From Vitis vinifera (lineage: Eukaryota > Streptophyta > Magnoliopsida > Vitales > Vitaceae): a stretch of DNA of 64,000 nt. The notes beneath the pieces were generated by a model, which was not told where the DNA came from, ran no database searches, and saw nothing but the letters and a program-made list of their open reading frames with translations. Within the stretch, counting starts at the first letter, position 1. Every line of letters starts with the position of its first letter. A program made the translations under genes and the position numbers. The stretch lies in the NCBI RefSeq assembly GCF_030704535.1, contig NC_081818.1, positions 25,211,001 through 25,275,000 of the forward strand, in the 5' to 3' direction. Positions 1 through 11,461 of the stretch are shown here, in pieces.

Positions 1-312
1 TTCGATTCTAAAGGTCGTCTTCGTCTCTGCATCCCTAGCATCCATCATCATCCAGTTAGAACCAATATAGGCGCGAAATATGTCAAAAAAGACATATCTA
101 GTGTCTCACGTTTACATCCACTAGCTAATCAATTTGAGGCAGAGGAAAACAAACCTTTTGGGCATGCCTTTACATTATAATAGTCCATACACAGTGGCCA
201 TGTCCCATTTTTTGTTGGGCATGACCACTGTGTTGACCAACCAAGTTGGGTACTAGATTTCTTCAATGGAGCTTGTGTCTAACATTAACCTTCTAAACTC
301 TGATTAACAATG
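1..312 (-). pseudogene. Decayed Ty3/gypsy reverse transcriptase fragment
   Basis: Read on the minus strand, this stretch gives broken matches to the first half of a gypsy reverse transcriptase. At about 285-235 it reads like 'IEEI*YPTWLVNTVV', the conserved segment before the first RT block. Further on come PLPQID (about 148-131), DQLVD-like residues followed by a histidine and a degraded SGY-type block, and ETKTTFRIE at the window edge. Stops and frameshifts interrupt every block, so it cannot encode a working enzyme. It lies outside the LTR element at 768-11140 and runs off the left edge of the window, so it is a separate, older insertion. The family call follows from order and spacing of blocks; the exact lineage is not resolved. 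Confidence 0.72.
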
Positions 313-762
313 TCTTTCTTTTGAGTGAAAGATTTTGGGACATTTTATTTTATTTTATTATTATACTAGCATTGCTCGAGGATTTGAATGTCTCATGCAA
401 AATCAAATTGAAAAGTTTTCAAGAATTCAACCAACTCTACTATTTCTTTTTCACAATCTCAACGTCTTTAGTAGCAGAGGTGTTTGCCTTTTTTCTTGCT
501 ACCACTTGCTATGATTGCTATAAATTTCAAGCCCCAACATCTAACCTCATGATTTTAATTAACCGCCCAGGTTTGAATCTGGACTACCTTCTTTGGATGA
601 CCAATCTGCCATTTAAGTACCCCTTTCTTTGTGGAAAAAAAATATATGAAACCTTGTTTGTAGCTTAAATTCCACTGGTTAAGACATATCCATGGCTATA
701 TGTATTCCATAGTTTGAATTGGGTTTGGGGTTTGAATTTTGAATTCAAGGTGATGTGAACTT
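313..762. other. Spacer between two retrotransposon pieces
   Basis: No supported gene. One open stretch (321-668, plus) starts at an alternative codon, has low-complexity aromatic composition and no recognisable domain. The segment probably contains eroded flanks of the gypsy fragment to its left and the empty-site sequence into which the Tat element inserted. Confidence 0.6.
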
Positions 763-767
763 CATTG
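763..767. repeat. Target site duplication, left copy (CATTG)
   Basis: CATTG directly precedes the TG start of the 5' LTR and is repeated exactly at 11141-11145 after the CA end of the 3' LTR. A 5-bp duplication is the expected footprint of an LTR-retrotransposon integrase. Confidence 0.93.
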
Positions 768-1215
768 TGTGGGGGCCTTATCCCATGTGTCTACACACAA
801 GTACTTCCACGCTTCTGTCTACGTGGTATCACCCCAACTAGGCCACGTGTTAGTTCTCCATCACTACCCGAACAACCTCCAAGGCATCCGGAGACATCAT
901 GTCTGGACTATTTGCGTTGCTGAAGTGGCCCACATCTCATTAATAGCCTCAAATCTTCTCTGATATATGAGACCATAGCTAGTTGACACCAAATTGACTG
1001 ATGAAACTCTTCCCATCCTCACGTCTACTTCAGTAGATAGACATGCTCAGTCTCAGGCCATCAACAAGGTTGAAGGGACGGTAAGTTGTGTCATGAAGCG
1101 TCGTCTGACACAGTCCCCAACCGCCTGTAGATATGATGATTGCCCTGTCACTATTGTGCAATATCACTACAAGGGCCAACTCAGCACTACAGAATTTGGC
1201 TCCATATTTGAACAT

Positions 1216-1223
1216 TATAAAAA
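1216..1223 (+). promoter_or_regulatory. Putative TATA box of the 5' LTR promoter
   Basis: TATAAAAA preceded by GAACAT, identical in both LTRs despite their divergence elsewhere. It sits about two thirds into the LTR, the usual place for the U3 promoter; transcription would start roughly 30 bp downstream, near the CT tract. Inferred from position and conservation only. Confidence 0.6.
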
Positions 1224-1268
1224 CCCTACTAAAAGATAATGGAAAGGAGAACACTGTGAGTTCTATGA

Positions 1269-1272
<4 letters not shown>

Positions 1273-1306
<34 letters not shown>

Positions 1307-1320
1307 CCCCCCCCCCCCCC
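1273..1320. repeat. (CT)n followed by poly(C) in the 5' LTR
   Basis: About 16 CT units run into a stretch of 17 C residues. The 3' LTR has only a short CT run at the same place (about 10940-10957), so the expansion happened after insertion or differed between the LTRs. Confidence 0.9.
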
Positions 1321-1503
1321 TAGGGGTCTCTATTCACTCCAAAAATCTAACTTGACCTTCGGAGGGTGTGTCCGAACAACCCGTTCGGACATCTTTGTGC
1401 AGGGAAGCATAAAACCCAGATTTTGGTATCGGGACGGGAACTTCCTCTGCCTCGTCTAAGGGAGGAATCCATCATCAGTTGACCAGATTCTGATATCAAC
1501 ATT

Positions 1504-1522
1504 GGTGTCGTCTGTGGAAAGG
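1504..1522 (+). other. Primer binding site of the Tat element
   Basis: The sequence GGTGTCGTCTGTGGAAAG begins just after the LTR end and matches the degenerate form of the TGGCGCCGTCTGTGG-type motif common in plant Tat elements, thought to pair with a tRNA 3' end (tRNA-Asp is my best guess). The usual CGCC has decayed to TGTC. Confidence 0.65.
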
Positions 1523-1562
1523 AAATACAAATGTCAACACTTTCCAGAAGTCGATTGTCGGC

Positions 1563-3080
1563 CATGGGTAGAGAATACTACTTCAACTGGCGTGAGAGTA
1601 TGGAAAGACGCTAGCGTGAGAGCAAGAGACAGATGCAAGCCCTACTCCTTGAAACAAGGAGACTCAGGGAGGAGAATGAAGTATTGCGTATTCAAGTGTC
1701 CTCATCGGGTCCTCCTCGTAGCCGACAGCCTAGAAGTCAGTGCACGAACTCCAGGCAGAACAAGGAGGCTATGTACCCTGGCATGTAGAGCTCCCCTATA
1801 ATGAACAAGAAATTCAGCCTGAGGAATGGTTCTTACTAGCCTGCCACGCTTAACAAGATGAGAGCTCTGACTCCACTCACGTCTCAACAAAAAAGAGATG
1901 CAATAGGAAGTCCTAGCTATCGGATGCAATGTGCGCAAGACTAAGGCCTCAGGTGCCTGACATGAGGGAAAAGCCATGTGCAGTGATAGCCTAGGAAGCA
2001 TATCCTAACCCTTCAGTTGCACCGACCACAATTGACTGGCCCCTTTATCCTCCAGTATAATAACCGGTTGGGGATCCGGTCAATAAGGGTCCCCCCGGCT
2101 CTATTAGTAGAAGAGTGGATGACATGCTATCCACGCCTTTCACCCCTCACATCATCAACTACAACCCCCCAAGAGGGTTCATGGTTCCGAAATTCTCCAC
2201 GTATGACTAAACTAGCGATCCATTTGACCATATCATGCACTATAGGCAACTCATGACCCTTGACATAGGGAATGACGCGCTACTGTGCAAGGTCTTTCCA
2301 ACCAACCTTCAAGGCTAGGCTCTTTCATGGTTCCATCATCTCCCGAGGAATTCTGTTGACAACTTCCAGGATCTGTCGAAGGCTTTTGTGGGATAATATC
2401 TCTGCTTAGCACGACATAAACAAAACATCAGTATCTTGTAGAACATAAAAATGCAGGAAAATGAATCATTGAGGTGCTCCAAGTGGAATCTTACAGCATG
2501 GATGTCGTCCTACAAATTTTTAAAAGGAATATCTGCCCAAGTACACCATTTTTTGAATCTTTCACCAAGAAGTCTCCGGCAACCAAGGATGATTTGTTCA
2601 AACGAGCAAACAAATATTCCATGCTTGAGGATGACGTCCACGCAACTACTTAGTAGGTCCTGGTTACCAGTCGACTTGCCAAAAACGACTAAGCCAGGAG
2701 CTCCAAGGCCATGATCCAACATAAGCAGATGGGTAGGGGGCAAGGCAGGCAACAACAGTCAAACCAAGCCAACCTCACCCCCCCCCCCCCTTAACATTTC
2801 ATATGAAAAGCTTCTCCCCATGATCCGCGAACTATCTAATTTCAGATGGTCAGAGCCGATAAAAACAAATCCGACTAAAAGGGACCGGAGTAGAAAGTGT
2901 GCCTATCACAAGGAACATGGCCACACCACGAAACAATGAAGAAGCCTCCACTACTTGGTGGAAAAGTTAATAAGGGCCGGATATCTGAAACAGTACGTCC
3001 ACTTGGAAGAAAAATATGGGGAGGTAGCCCGGAAATCCGGCCACCACAACCTCACCAACTTCAGCAACTCTTAGAGCCAT
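1563..3080 (+). pseudogene. Tat gag pseudogene (capsid and zinc-knuckle region)
   Basis: Translation in shifting frames gives a Retrotrans_gag domain at about 2200-2640: a DPFDHIMHYRQLM-like start, an ALSWFHHLP-like centre and a FKRANKYSMLEDD-like end. A CxxHKxHGHxTxxC-type zinc-knuckle region with the following LIRAGYLKQYV segment lies near 2897-3005. These are typical gag blocks of plant Tat elements. At least six stops interrupt it; several sit where glutamine is expected, consistent with CAG or CAA changed to TAG or TAA. A poly(C) run at about 2778-2790 adds a likely frameshift. No intact protein can be made. Confidence 0.85.
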
Positions 3081-3195
3081 AATAAACTACATTAATGGGG
3101 GGCCCATTGATGAGGAGTACAACTCTAAATGGAAGAGGCAAAGGTAACTTTGGGTCGCTTCCATACGAGAACAGGCTAGTTCCATCCAACCTGGA

Positions 3196-6100
3196 TTGGC
3201 TGATAAGGGCATGAACCCAATATATGGGGTAATCACATTTCCTCCAGTGGACCCTAATCGGGTGTTACAGCCACATCAAGACGCCCTCATCCTAACACTA
3301 GGGATTGACGATTTCGATGTAAGACGGATTTTAGTTGATCCAGGTAGCTTAGCTGACCTGTTACAGATGTCCACATTTAAATAGATGGGATTCCCACCAA
3401 CTTTGGAAAATCCAGGGTGAATACTGTCAGGATTCAATGGAACTTCTACAACCTCTCTAGGCGATATCATGCTGCCCGTCCAAGCTGGGCCAGTTATTCT
3501 GAACGTATAATTTTCGGTAGTAGAAGACCTATCACCGTTCAATGGCATCATGGGGCTCACATAAATTCATGGCATGAAGGTCATTCCCACCACATATCAC
3601 CAAATGGTGAGTTACCGAACCGAAAACGGACAGATCAACCTCTATGGAAGCCAACTAGCAACACGCTAGTGCTATTAGGTAGCACGCGAGTCCGGGTCCG
3701 CCAGCGATAATGAACCACCCATAGAGCCGACGGGTGCAACAAAATAATAGCAATTACTAAGCCCGACGGAGAGAGATCTGTCGGCAGGTGACTTGCTATA
3801 GTTCATACATCTTGTAGAAAAAAGTGACCACTTTACCTATGCTAGCTCTTTCCTAGAACCGAAAGAGTTGCAAGCTCTTGAATGAGTACTTCAATATAAT
3901 AAAGATGTTTTCGCATGGACCCATTCAGACATGCTCGGAATCCACTCATCAATAGCCCCACTTCGACTTAATGTTATGCCAACCTCGAGACCTGTCTACT
4001 AGAAGGTCTGACGCTTCCATCTGGATAGACAAAAGATCATTCAAGCTGAAGAAGACAAGTTGCTGGTAGCCGAATTTATAAAAAAAAGTTGAGTATCCCG
4101 ATTGGTTGGCAAACGTGGTCGTGGTCCCAAAAAATGGAGGAAAATGGCGAGTCTGTGTTAATTACACTAACTTGAATGACGTCTGCCCAAAGGATAGTTT
4201 TCCCTTGCCCCGGATAGATCAGATAATATATTCCACCACCGGACATGGAATGCTCTCATTCTTAGATGTTTTTTCTGGGTATCACCAAATTCCTATGTAC
4301 CAACTAGATTAAAAAAAAAATGGCTTTCATAACACCACACGAACTCTATTGCTACAGAGTCATGCCGTTTGGGCTCAAGAATGTTGAAGCCACTTACCAA
4401 AAGTTGATGACAAAGATCTTCAAACCTCTAATTGGACATATTGTAAAGGTATATATCGACGACATTGTGGTGAAAAGTAGAACCAGGAACGAGCATGCTC
4501 GACATTTAAAAGAAACCTTTCGTTTGATGAAAGCATACAACATGAAGCTGAATCCGGCCAAGTGCACTTTTGGAGTTAGCGCAAGCAAGTTCCTAGGATT
4601 TATGGTTACACAAAGGGGAATAGAAGTCAATCAAGACCAAATCAAAGCCGTCATGGAGACATTCCCTCCAAGTTTAAAAAAAGAGCTACAACGCCTCACA
4701 GGTCGCCTAACTACGTTGGGACGCTTTATAGCCCGTTTCACAGATAAGCTAAAGCTTTTTTTCCTCACACTAAAAGGAGCCAGCTCGACTGGATGGACAA
4801 GTGACTATGAGCAAGCATTTGGAGAGATTAAATGCTATCTTACATAGCCACCCATCATGAGTAGCCCTCAGCCCGACGAAGAACTATACATGTATCTAGC
4901 AATATCTGATTGTGTTGTCAATGTTGTACTCTTTCGCCACGAGAAAGATAAAGAATAAAAACCCATATATTATGTAAGCAAGGCCATGGTTGACGCGGAA
5001 ATATGATGTTCCAAGATGGAGCAGACGACTTTAGCCTTGAAGAGTGTTGCACAAAAGCTTCGCCCTTACTTTCAGAGCCATCAGGTAACCGTGCTCACAA
5101 ATCAACCACTCAGAAGTATTTTGCATAAACCTAACCTATCTGAAAGAATGCTGAAGTGGGCCATAGAATTGAGCGAGTACTAAATCAAATATCAACATAG
5201 GTTGGCCATAAAAGGACAGGTCATGGTTAATTTCATAGCTGAGATCCATCAGAAGCCGTCTCAACTCATAGGACCTAGTGAAAAGGAATAGTGGATTCTC
5301 CACATTAACGGGGCATCCCGGGTCTCGGGGTTCGGAGTGGGCTTTTTCTTACAATCACCAACCGGATAATAGTTGGAATGGGTTATTTCGCTTGAGTTCT
5401 CAGCCTCTAATAACGAAGCCGAGTATGAGGCCATCCTATCCGGATTGGACCTTACTTTTGCTTTGTCAGCATCTAAGCTCGAAATATGCAGTGACTCCCA
5501 ACTAGTTGTTGGGTAGATTCAAGGGGAGTACAAAGCTAAGAACGGACACATGGCTTAGTACCTTTCTAAGGTATGAAATACCCTGGATAAATTAAGTAAG
5601 TGGGTCATCAAGAGAATCCCCCGCACATAAAACATACAAGCCAACACTTTGGCTGGAATAACTGTTACACTCCCTATAAAGGAAGTAGTATTATTGCCCA
5701 TCCACCTTCAAACTACTTCATCAATTGTAGTCACACCTACATGCAACACCAATGAAACAAGTGTTGACTGGATGCACGAGATCGAAAACTACCGCCGAAC
5801 AAGGAATCTGCCTAAAAAAAAAGTAAACTAGAGCATAAGATCTGAGTGCAAGTTGCCCACTTCATTCTGATTGGGAACTGTCTCTACAGACAATCCTTTG
5901 GAGGTCCATACCTCAGGTCCTTAAACAATGTGAAGGCCCAGTATGTATTGGCAGAGCTACATGAGGGTGTGTGTGGCAATCACATAGGAGGACGAACCCT
6001 ACCACATCGTGCTTATTCGCAAGGGTACTATTGCCCCACCATGAAATAAGACGTTGAAGACTACGTCAAGAAGTGTGATCGGTGCCAAAGGCACACCCCC

Positions 6101-7005
6101 ATTCCTTGCATGCCATCTGAAGTCCTTAATTCAGTCACGAGCCCTTGGCCATTCACGCAATGGAGAATGGACATAGTTGGCCCCCTACCATCGTAGTTGC
6201 ATAGAAGATATTTCTACTGGTAGCCACAAACTACTTTAGTAAGCAAGTAGAAGCGAAGACTTATGTCAACATCAAAGACAAAGACGTTTCTAAATTTGTC
6301 TAGAAAAACATCATCCGCCGGTTTGGATTCCCACAGACAATTGTAGCTGATAACGGGCCATAATTTGATAGCATAGCCTTTAGAACCTTTTGTTCAGAAT
6401 TAAAGATCAAGAATTTGTATTTCACCTCTCATTACCCTTAAAGCAATGGGCAAACAAAGGCCACAAACAAAACCTTGCTCTTTGCACTAAGGAAAAGATT
6501 GTAAAAAGTCAAAGGAAGGTCGGTGGATGAACTACTCGGAGTATTATGGGCTTATTGAACAACACTCATATGACTAACATGGAACACTTCTTTCGCTCTC
6601 CCCTATGGGATGGATGCAATGATCCTAACAAAAATAGGCATGCTCATAGCCCAGACTACCATCCAAGACCAGAGGGACAAGAATATAAAACTTGAAAGAC
6701 ACTCGGATTGGGCAGACGAGGCAAAAGAAAGTGCAACTATCCGAATGGCGTCCGATCAGTAAAGAGGTATTGCTCACTACAATCGAAAAGTCCAGTCATG
6801 AGCCTTTAATATTAAGACTTTAGTCCTTAGAAAGGTCTTTGAAAACATAGCAAAAAAAAGAGTTGAAAAACTCTAAGCAAATTGGGAAGGACCCTATATT
6901 ACATCTAAGGTTGGAGATTCAGGGGCTTACCATCTGCAAACGCTAGATGGAACACCCCTGCTTAGCCCATGGAATGTGTCTAACTTGAAGCAGTACTATC
7001 AATAA
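3196..7005 (+). pseudogene. Tat pol pseudogene (protease, RT, two RNase H domains, integrase)
   Basis: Domains appear in order. Aspartic protease at about 3280-3700, with LVDPGS as the active-site segment. Reverse transcriptase at 4090-4850, with the catalytic YIDD at 4452-4463 and the best open stretches (4106-4312 and 4320-4847). A gypsy-type RNase H at about 4860-5230. A second, archaeal-type RNase H at about 5285-5600 (INGASR, NNEAEYEA and DSQLVVG segments). Integrase from about 5930, with an HHCC zinc finger whose CDRC is near 6075, a WRMDIVGPLP-like catalytic start near 6160 and ADNGP near 6345. Reading ends at a TAA at 7003-7005. More than a dozen stops are scattered throughout. Two RNase H domains mark the Tat lineage. 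Confidence 0.92.
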
Positions 7006-7138
7006 ATTGAGCAAATAGAAAGAAACTTCAATCAGAAAACACAAGTAGAATAAAAGGTGTATGTATTAATAAATGTAAAAGTTCATTACAAATCCGGAAA
7101 AAGCCAAATGGAAGAAGAGAAAAGTTCAAAAATACAAA

Positions 7139-9595
7139 TCACTGTCCATTAGAGGGACTAGGAGCATCTGTATCTTTGTCGCCTTAGGCAGGGCCACTGA
7201 CTGTCGCATCTTCTTCTTCGTCAGAAAGATAGTAGGGAATATCATGAGTGACATCGTTCTTCCTCATGCAGCATTAATAGACAAAGAAGAACATCTCATT
7301 AACTTGTTTTTGATAATCTTTCTCCAGCTCCTTCTTTTCAACAGTAAACTTGGCTCGAAACTCCTTAAGCTCTTTTTTCTAAGCCTCATATGCTCTTCGG
7401 AGCTCCTCCAGCTCCTTTTTTAGTTGGTCCCTCTCCTGTTCAACATCCTTGCATTTGGCTTTTACAGCTTCTTTTTCATATCCCATCCGACAAGCCTCAT
7501 CTTTCGCCACCTGCATCCCCTCCTCCAACTCTTTCAGCAGCTTCTTCGCGTCCGCGACGGCTTTTCGAACAACGGTCAATTCACTTTCTACCCGCACAAG
7601 TTGAGCGCAGGGTTCTTCGTTGTTATCTATTTTCTGGATAAGAAATGTCTGCATGCTCTCTGCGACCTCCAGTCGTTTGAGGAACAAGCTTCATTGTTGT
7701 ATCAAGTTGTGGATAACAGCCAACCCCTAAAAACAACATTGAACTAGGTGTCAAAGTCGGACGTTGAGTAGACTTAGGCAAAGAAAGAGCAAACCTTACC
7801 ACTTCCACCGTTTCCTTAGCAGTGTACTTCTGCATTGGATAAGTACACCGAAGTACAGACTCCGGAGTGCCATGGAAGGGGCGAACCACTCTAGCAAGGC
7901 GAGGGTCGTCGCGCAACTTAACAAAGCGACGTCGGGTCATAGAAAAGAAGGCATTTACGCCTAATGCTGAAGGCTCAAGTGCGGTAAAGCAAGGAACCGA
8001 CTTCAATAGCGCCGCTATATCCTCTCAGCTTGAAGGACTGATCGAAGTCTCTTTTTCATTAGCATTGTCACCCAGAGTGGTAGAAAAAGTCCCATCTTCA
8101 GTCAGGTAAGCGTCCTCAACAGATGGAATCACAACTAGTTCTTGTCCGGACCAACGACATCAGTAAAGGGCACCTGCACCATAGGAGTGTCTGGAGTCGA
8201 TTCCTCACAAGGAGCCTCCAGACGACTCTTCTTGGCAGGTAGAAGAACAGTAGGAAGTGCTTCGGAAAGACGCTTGCAATGCCTCTCCTTGAAGCTGACC
8301 TTCAATCTTGGAGCCATTTTTTTTTTCTTCTCCTTCGGGTTCAAGGTTGATGTAAGGAACCACTAGCTCAGGCTCCTAGTTAAATCTGTCCCCCACGGAA
8401 GGCGAGTCGGTTGAATTCTAATTGGTTCCAACCTCTGCAAATAGTGAAAATGACAAAGATAAGTCCAAGGCCTTCTCAATAGGCCAGGGAACAGACTTCT
8501 TCTTAATAGGGAGATAGACAGAATAGTTGGTGGTCGAATGACCTGCACCCGGAGCTTGCCTTAGAGTCCCTTCTTGACGTTTTTTCTCTCTTTTCTCAAG
8601 TCGATATTGCCTTCCCTTCGTGTCTGCTACCCGGGCTTCCATGTAGAAAGGAAAATCCTTCAACACGTAGTGTTCATCGAGCACCAGTATTCTGGGTGCA
8701 AAACGAGGAAGGGTATGGACAACGTACAACTCTAAGTCTTGGACCAATGCTAGCAAATTCTGATTGGTCAACAGGGTCTCATGATTTTGCTAACCAGAAA
8801 AAATCACAAACTATTTGTTCAGCCAATCAAAAAAAGTTTTGTCCACCCACTCTACCAGCTGATCTCTCTTCCATTTTCCTGTATACACCAAATAAGGCAT
8901 GTCAGCAACAATCCTATAATTATAAATGAGAGAACAAGAGAACAACAATTTTCTCTACCCGGAATCCCCAACGAACAATGTGGTTTAAAAGCACGAGTTG
9001 GATGCTCATATGAACCAGCCTAAGGGCCTGAAACAACAACGTGTCCTTTTGTCACGCTCTTGGTGGAATCTGGAAGTCTGGTCACCAACTGTAGTGACGG
9101 AATATGAGCACACAAACTGAAAACTTTTTTCTAACTCATCTTGATTGAGTAGACGAACAGAACCTCTAACAAAGAAAGGTTTAAGTGGTATAGCATATTC
9201 AGGATGCTACACCCCATTAGTATCCTCACCGCGTTCGGATAGAGGAAGGCTGAGGGAATCTTTGTAAAGTGGAAAAACGACTTGAAGAGGGAAGGAAGAA
9301 GAAAACGGAGCCCAACATTAAACTGCTCCTTGTTGAAAACGATAGCATTAAAGGACTCATCCTCAGTTGACACAGGACCGCCATCCATCAAACAAATAGC
9401 AATCCCACACAGCATACGAAAGCGCTCCCTAAACTCACGTTCAGTAAGAAGTTCGATGAGTTTATCCTCATTCGTCCGTCTGACGCCTTCTCTTAGCCGG
9501 ACATTTTTTTTGGTTTTACCAACCTCACTGGTAGAAGTAATACCCCCTCGTGCTGATATGCTGAAGTGATGGGCCGAGTAAGATCTACACGACAT
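7139..9595 (-). pseudogene. Antisense additional ORF of the Tat element (Transposase_28 / 'gypsy-type transposon' family)
   Basis: Between integrase and the 3' LTR the minus strand encodes a long broken protein. The N-terminal block (9595-9131) carries the FNKEQFN..LRFLLPSLFKSFFHF..IP and MGCSILNMLYHLNLSLLEVLFVY segments typical of the plant family annotated as 'putative gypsy type transposon'. Middle pieces follow at 8771-8418 (ARVADTKGRQY) and 8344-8135 (basic, with a nuclear-signal look). The C-terminal part holds a coiled coil (about 7687-7379, rich in E, K, L, A) and an acidic SDEEED tail ending with TGA at 7139-7141. A probable 73-bp phase-0 intron joins 7800 to 7726. Several stops make this copy dead. 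The function of the family is unknown; a comparable antisense gene is known in maize Grande. Confidence 0.8.
7727..7799 (-). other. Probable intron in the antisense ORF
   Basis: On the minus strand the open frame reading KETVEV meets a GTAAGG donor at 7799 and a pyrimidine-rich TTTTTAG acceptor ending at 7727. Removing these 73 bases joins, in phase 0, to the frame that runs into the coiled coil (GLAVIHN then an in-frame stop six codons later). Without splicing the frame leads into unrelated residues. Inferred from frame logic; no transcript evidence. Confidence 0.6.
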
Positions 9596-10422
9596 AACGA
9601 CCGAATGTTAGAAATTAGTCACTCGGCCTTCCTGCTTGTAAGCGATACTTCAGCTATGTAGAGGCCAGCCTACACTAGCTCAAAGCCCATACCCGGACAG
9701 AGCCATTAGCTCAGCCTGCAGGGCAGACCCTAGCTAAGGGTCATTCTTTTAACCATACCCCACATGGATCTTGAACCAAATAAAGGTCAGAAGCCTCAAA
9801 GAGCAAACGCTACCAAGCTTATCACCGATGACAGTCTCTCTTACCCAGAAAAATATCGGAACGACCCTACATCCTACCAATTGCAACACTCATATTGCGC
9901 CCCAAAAAACCACAAACTCAAAATAATCCCCAATAACAACCAGATATGCTGTGAAAATAAAGAAGTCAAATACGAGGGAATAAAGCCTTACCTCAAGAAC
10001 ACCACTGACAAAAACTAGGATTGTGTAAGAAAGATGTATGGCCACCGAAGTTGCAATGAGAATAGATTGCAAATGCTGCCGGAAAAGATAAATGGTGAAT
10101 ACAACAAAAGGGCAGTGGCTAGAGTTGCAGGTTGCAGAGAGTAGGGAAAATAATGGCAGAAGGAAGAAAAACCTTAGAAGGGTGAAACGTCCAAAAGGTA
10201 TTCCCAAAGGTTTAGGGTCCCTTATTTATAAGGGACCAAAACCCTAGGGATCCCAAAAAACAACCGTTAAGGGACACACCCTGAAGTGACACGCCGCCTA
10301 ACAAAACACCTTGGTGGAAGTAGCCCTCTTGTAAACATCTGACACGTGTCTCACCCACACTAGGGGACTCTAAGGGACAATTTCAGCTAGTCTACCCCTG
10401 CCCGAACACAAGCGTAAGTGCT

Positions 10423-10430
10423 GAAGGGGG
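10423..10430 (+). other. Polypurine tract of the Tat element
   Basis: GAAGGGGG lies 3 bp upstream of the TG that starts the 3' LTR, the position at which plus-strand DNA synthesis is primed in LTR elements. Confidence 0.75.
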
Positions 10431-10433
10431 TAT

Positions 10434-11140
10434 TGTAGGGGCTTTATCCCACACGTCCACCCACAAGTACTTCCACGCGTCTGTCCACATGACATCACCC
10501 CAACTAGGCCACGTGTCAGTTCTTCATCACTACCCGAACAACCTCCAAGGCATCCAGAGACATCATGTTCAAACTATTTGCGCTGCTAAAGCGGCCCACA
10601 TCTCCTTGATAGCCTCAAATCTTCTCTAATATACGAGACCATGGTTAGTTGACACCAAATTGATTAATGGGACTCTTCCCATCCTCACGTCTGCTTCAAT
10701 AGATAGGCATGCTCAATCTCAGGCCATCAACAAGGTTGAAGGGACAGTAAGTTGTGTTATGACGTGTCGTCTAACACAACCCTCAACCGCCTGCAAATGT
10801 GATGATTGTCTTGTCACTACTGTACAACCATCGTTACAAGGGTCAACTCAGCACTACAGAGTCTGGCTCCATATTTGAACATTATAAAAACCTTACTGAA
10901 AGAGAACGGAGAGGATGACACTGTGAGTTCTATGATTGTTCTCTCTCTCTCTCTCTCCCTAGGGGTCTCTATTCACTCCAAAAATTTAACTTGAGCTTCG
11001 GAGGGTGTGTCCGGACAACCCGTCCAGACATCTTTGTGTAGGGAAGTATAAAGCCTAGATTCCAGTACCGGAGCGGGAGCTTTCTCTGCCTCGTCTAAGG
11101 GAGGAATCCATCCTCAGTTGACCAGATTCCGATATCAACA
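10434..11140 (+). repeat. 3' LTR of the Tat element
   Basis: Starts TGTAGGGG and ends ATATCAACA, collinear with 768-1501. Its end lies 321 bp from the stop codon of the convergent GRAS gene, so an LTR poly(A) signal or promoter could reach the 3' part of that gene. Confidence 0.95.
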
Positions 11141-11145
11141 CATTG
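11141..11145. repeat. Target site duplication, right copy (CATTG)
   Basis: Exact repeat of 763-767, directly after the CA terminus of the 3' LTR. Confidence 0.93.
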
Positions 11146-11461
11146 GATATGGCCTAGGGTTTCAATTTTCGACCCCTTTCTGCAGATTTGGTCAAAAATT
11201 CAGAATAATAGAATCCAAAGGCTATTTAAATAAATTAATTAACATTTGACCTAATCCTAAGGTCATTTTCTTACATTTTAAAAAACAAAAGAAATAAATT
11301 AATTCTCTTTCTTCCCCACATACCTTGCTCTCCTGTCTGTCTTCTCTGTTGGCATTCTTTTAATGGGATTTTGCATGGGTTTACAGGTAGACAATATAGA
11401 CTATTAGCTAGGGAAACAAAAACCAAAGACACATACACGTAAAAGGAAAAACAACAAAGGA

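Larger units (their letters stand above)
768..1501 (+). repeat. 5' LTR of the Tat element
   Basis: Starts TGTGGGGG and ends ATATCAACA. It aligns along its length with 10434-11140. It carries a TATAAAAA box at 1216-1223 that is conserved in the other LTR (10883-10890), then a CT/C-rich tract, then the probable R/U5 part. It is 27 bp longer than the 3' copy, mostly through expansion of the CT and C runs. Confidence 0.95.
768..11140 (+). mobile_element. Tat-lineage Ty3/gypsy LTR retrotransposon, full length, decayed
   Basis: A 10,373-bp element bounded by direct LTRs (768-1501 and 10434-11140) that start TG and end CA, flanked by CATTG duplications. Order on the plus strand: 5' LTR, primer binding site, gag, protease, reverse transcriptase, RNase H, a second RNase H, integrase, a 3.4-kb region with an antisense ORF, polypurine tract, 3' LTR. 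The second RNase H and the long extra region after integrase are hallmarks of the Tat clade. Many in-frame stops and some frameshifts make it non-autonomous. By eye the first ~245 bp of the two LTRs differ at about 13% of sites, nearly all transitions, so the insertion is old. It lies downstream of the GRAS gene at 11462-13555. Confidence 0.95.

Noticed and set aside
2778-2790. Poly(C) run as a possible programmed frameshift site in gag
   Set aside because: The surrounding frame is already broken by several stops; a homopolymer expansion in a dead element is simpler.
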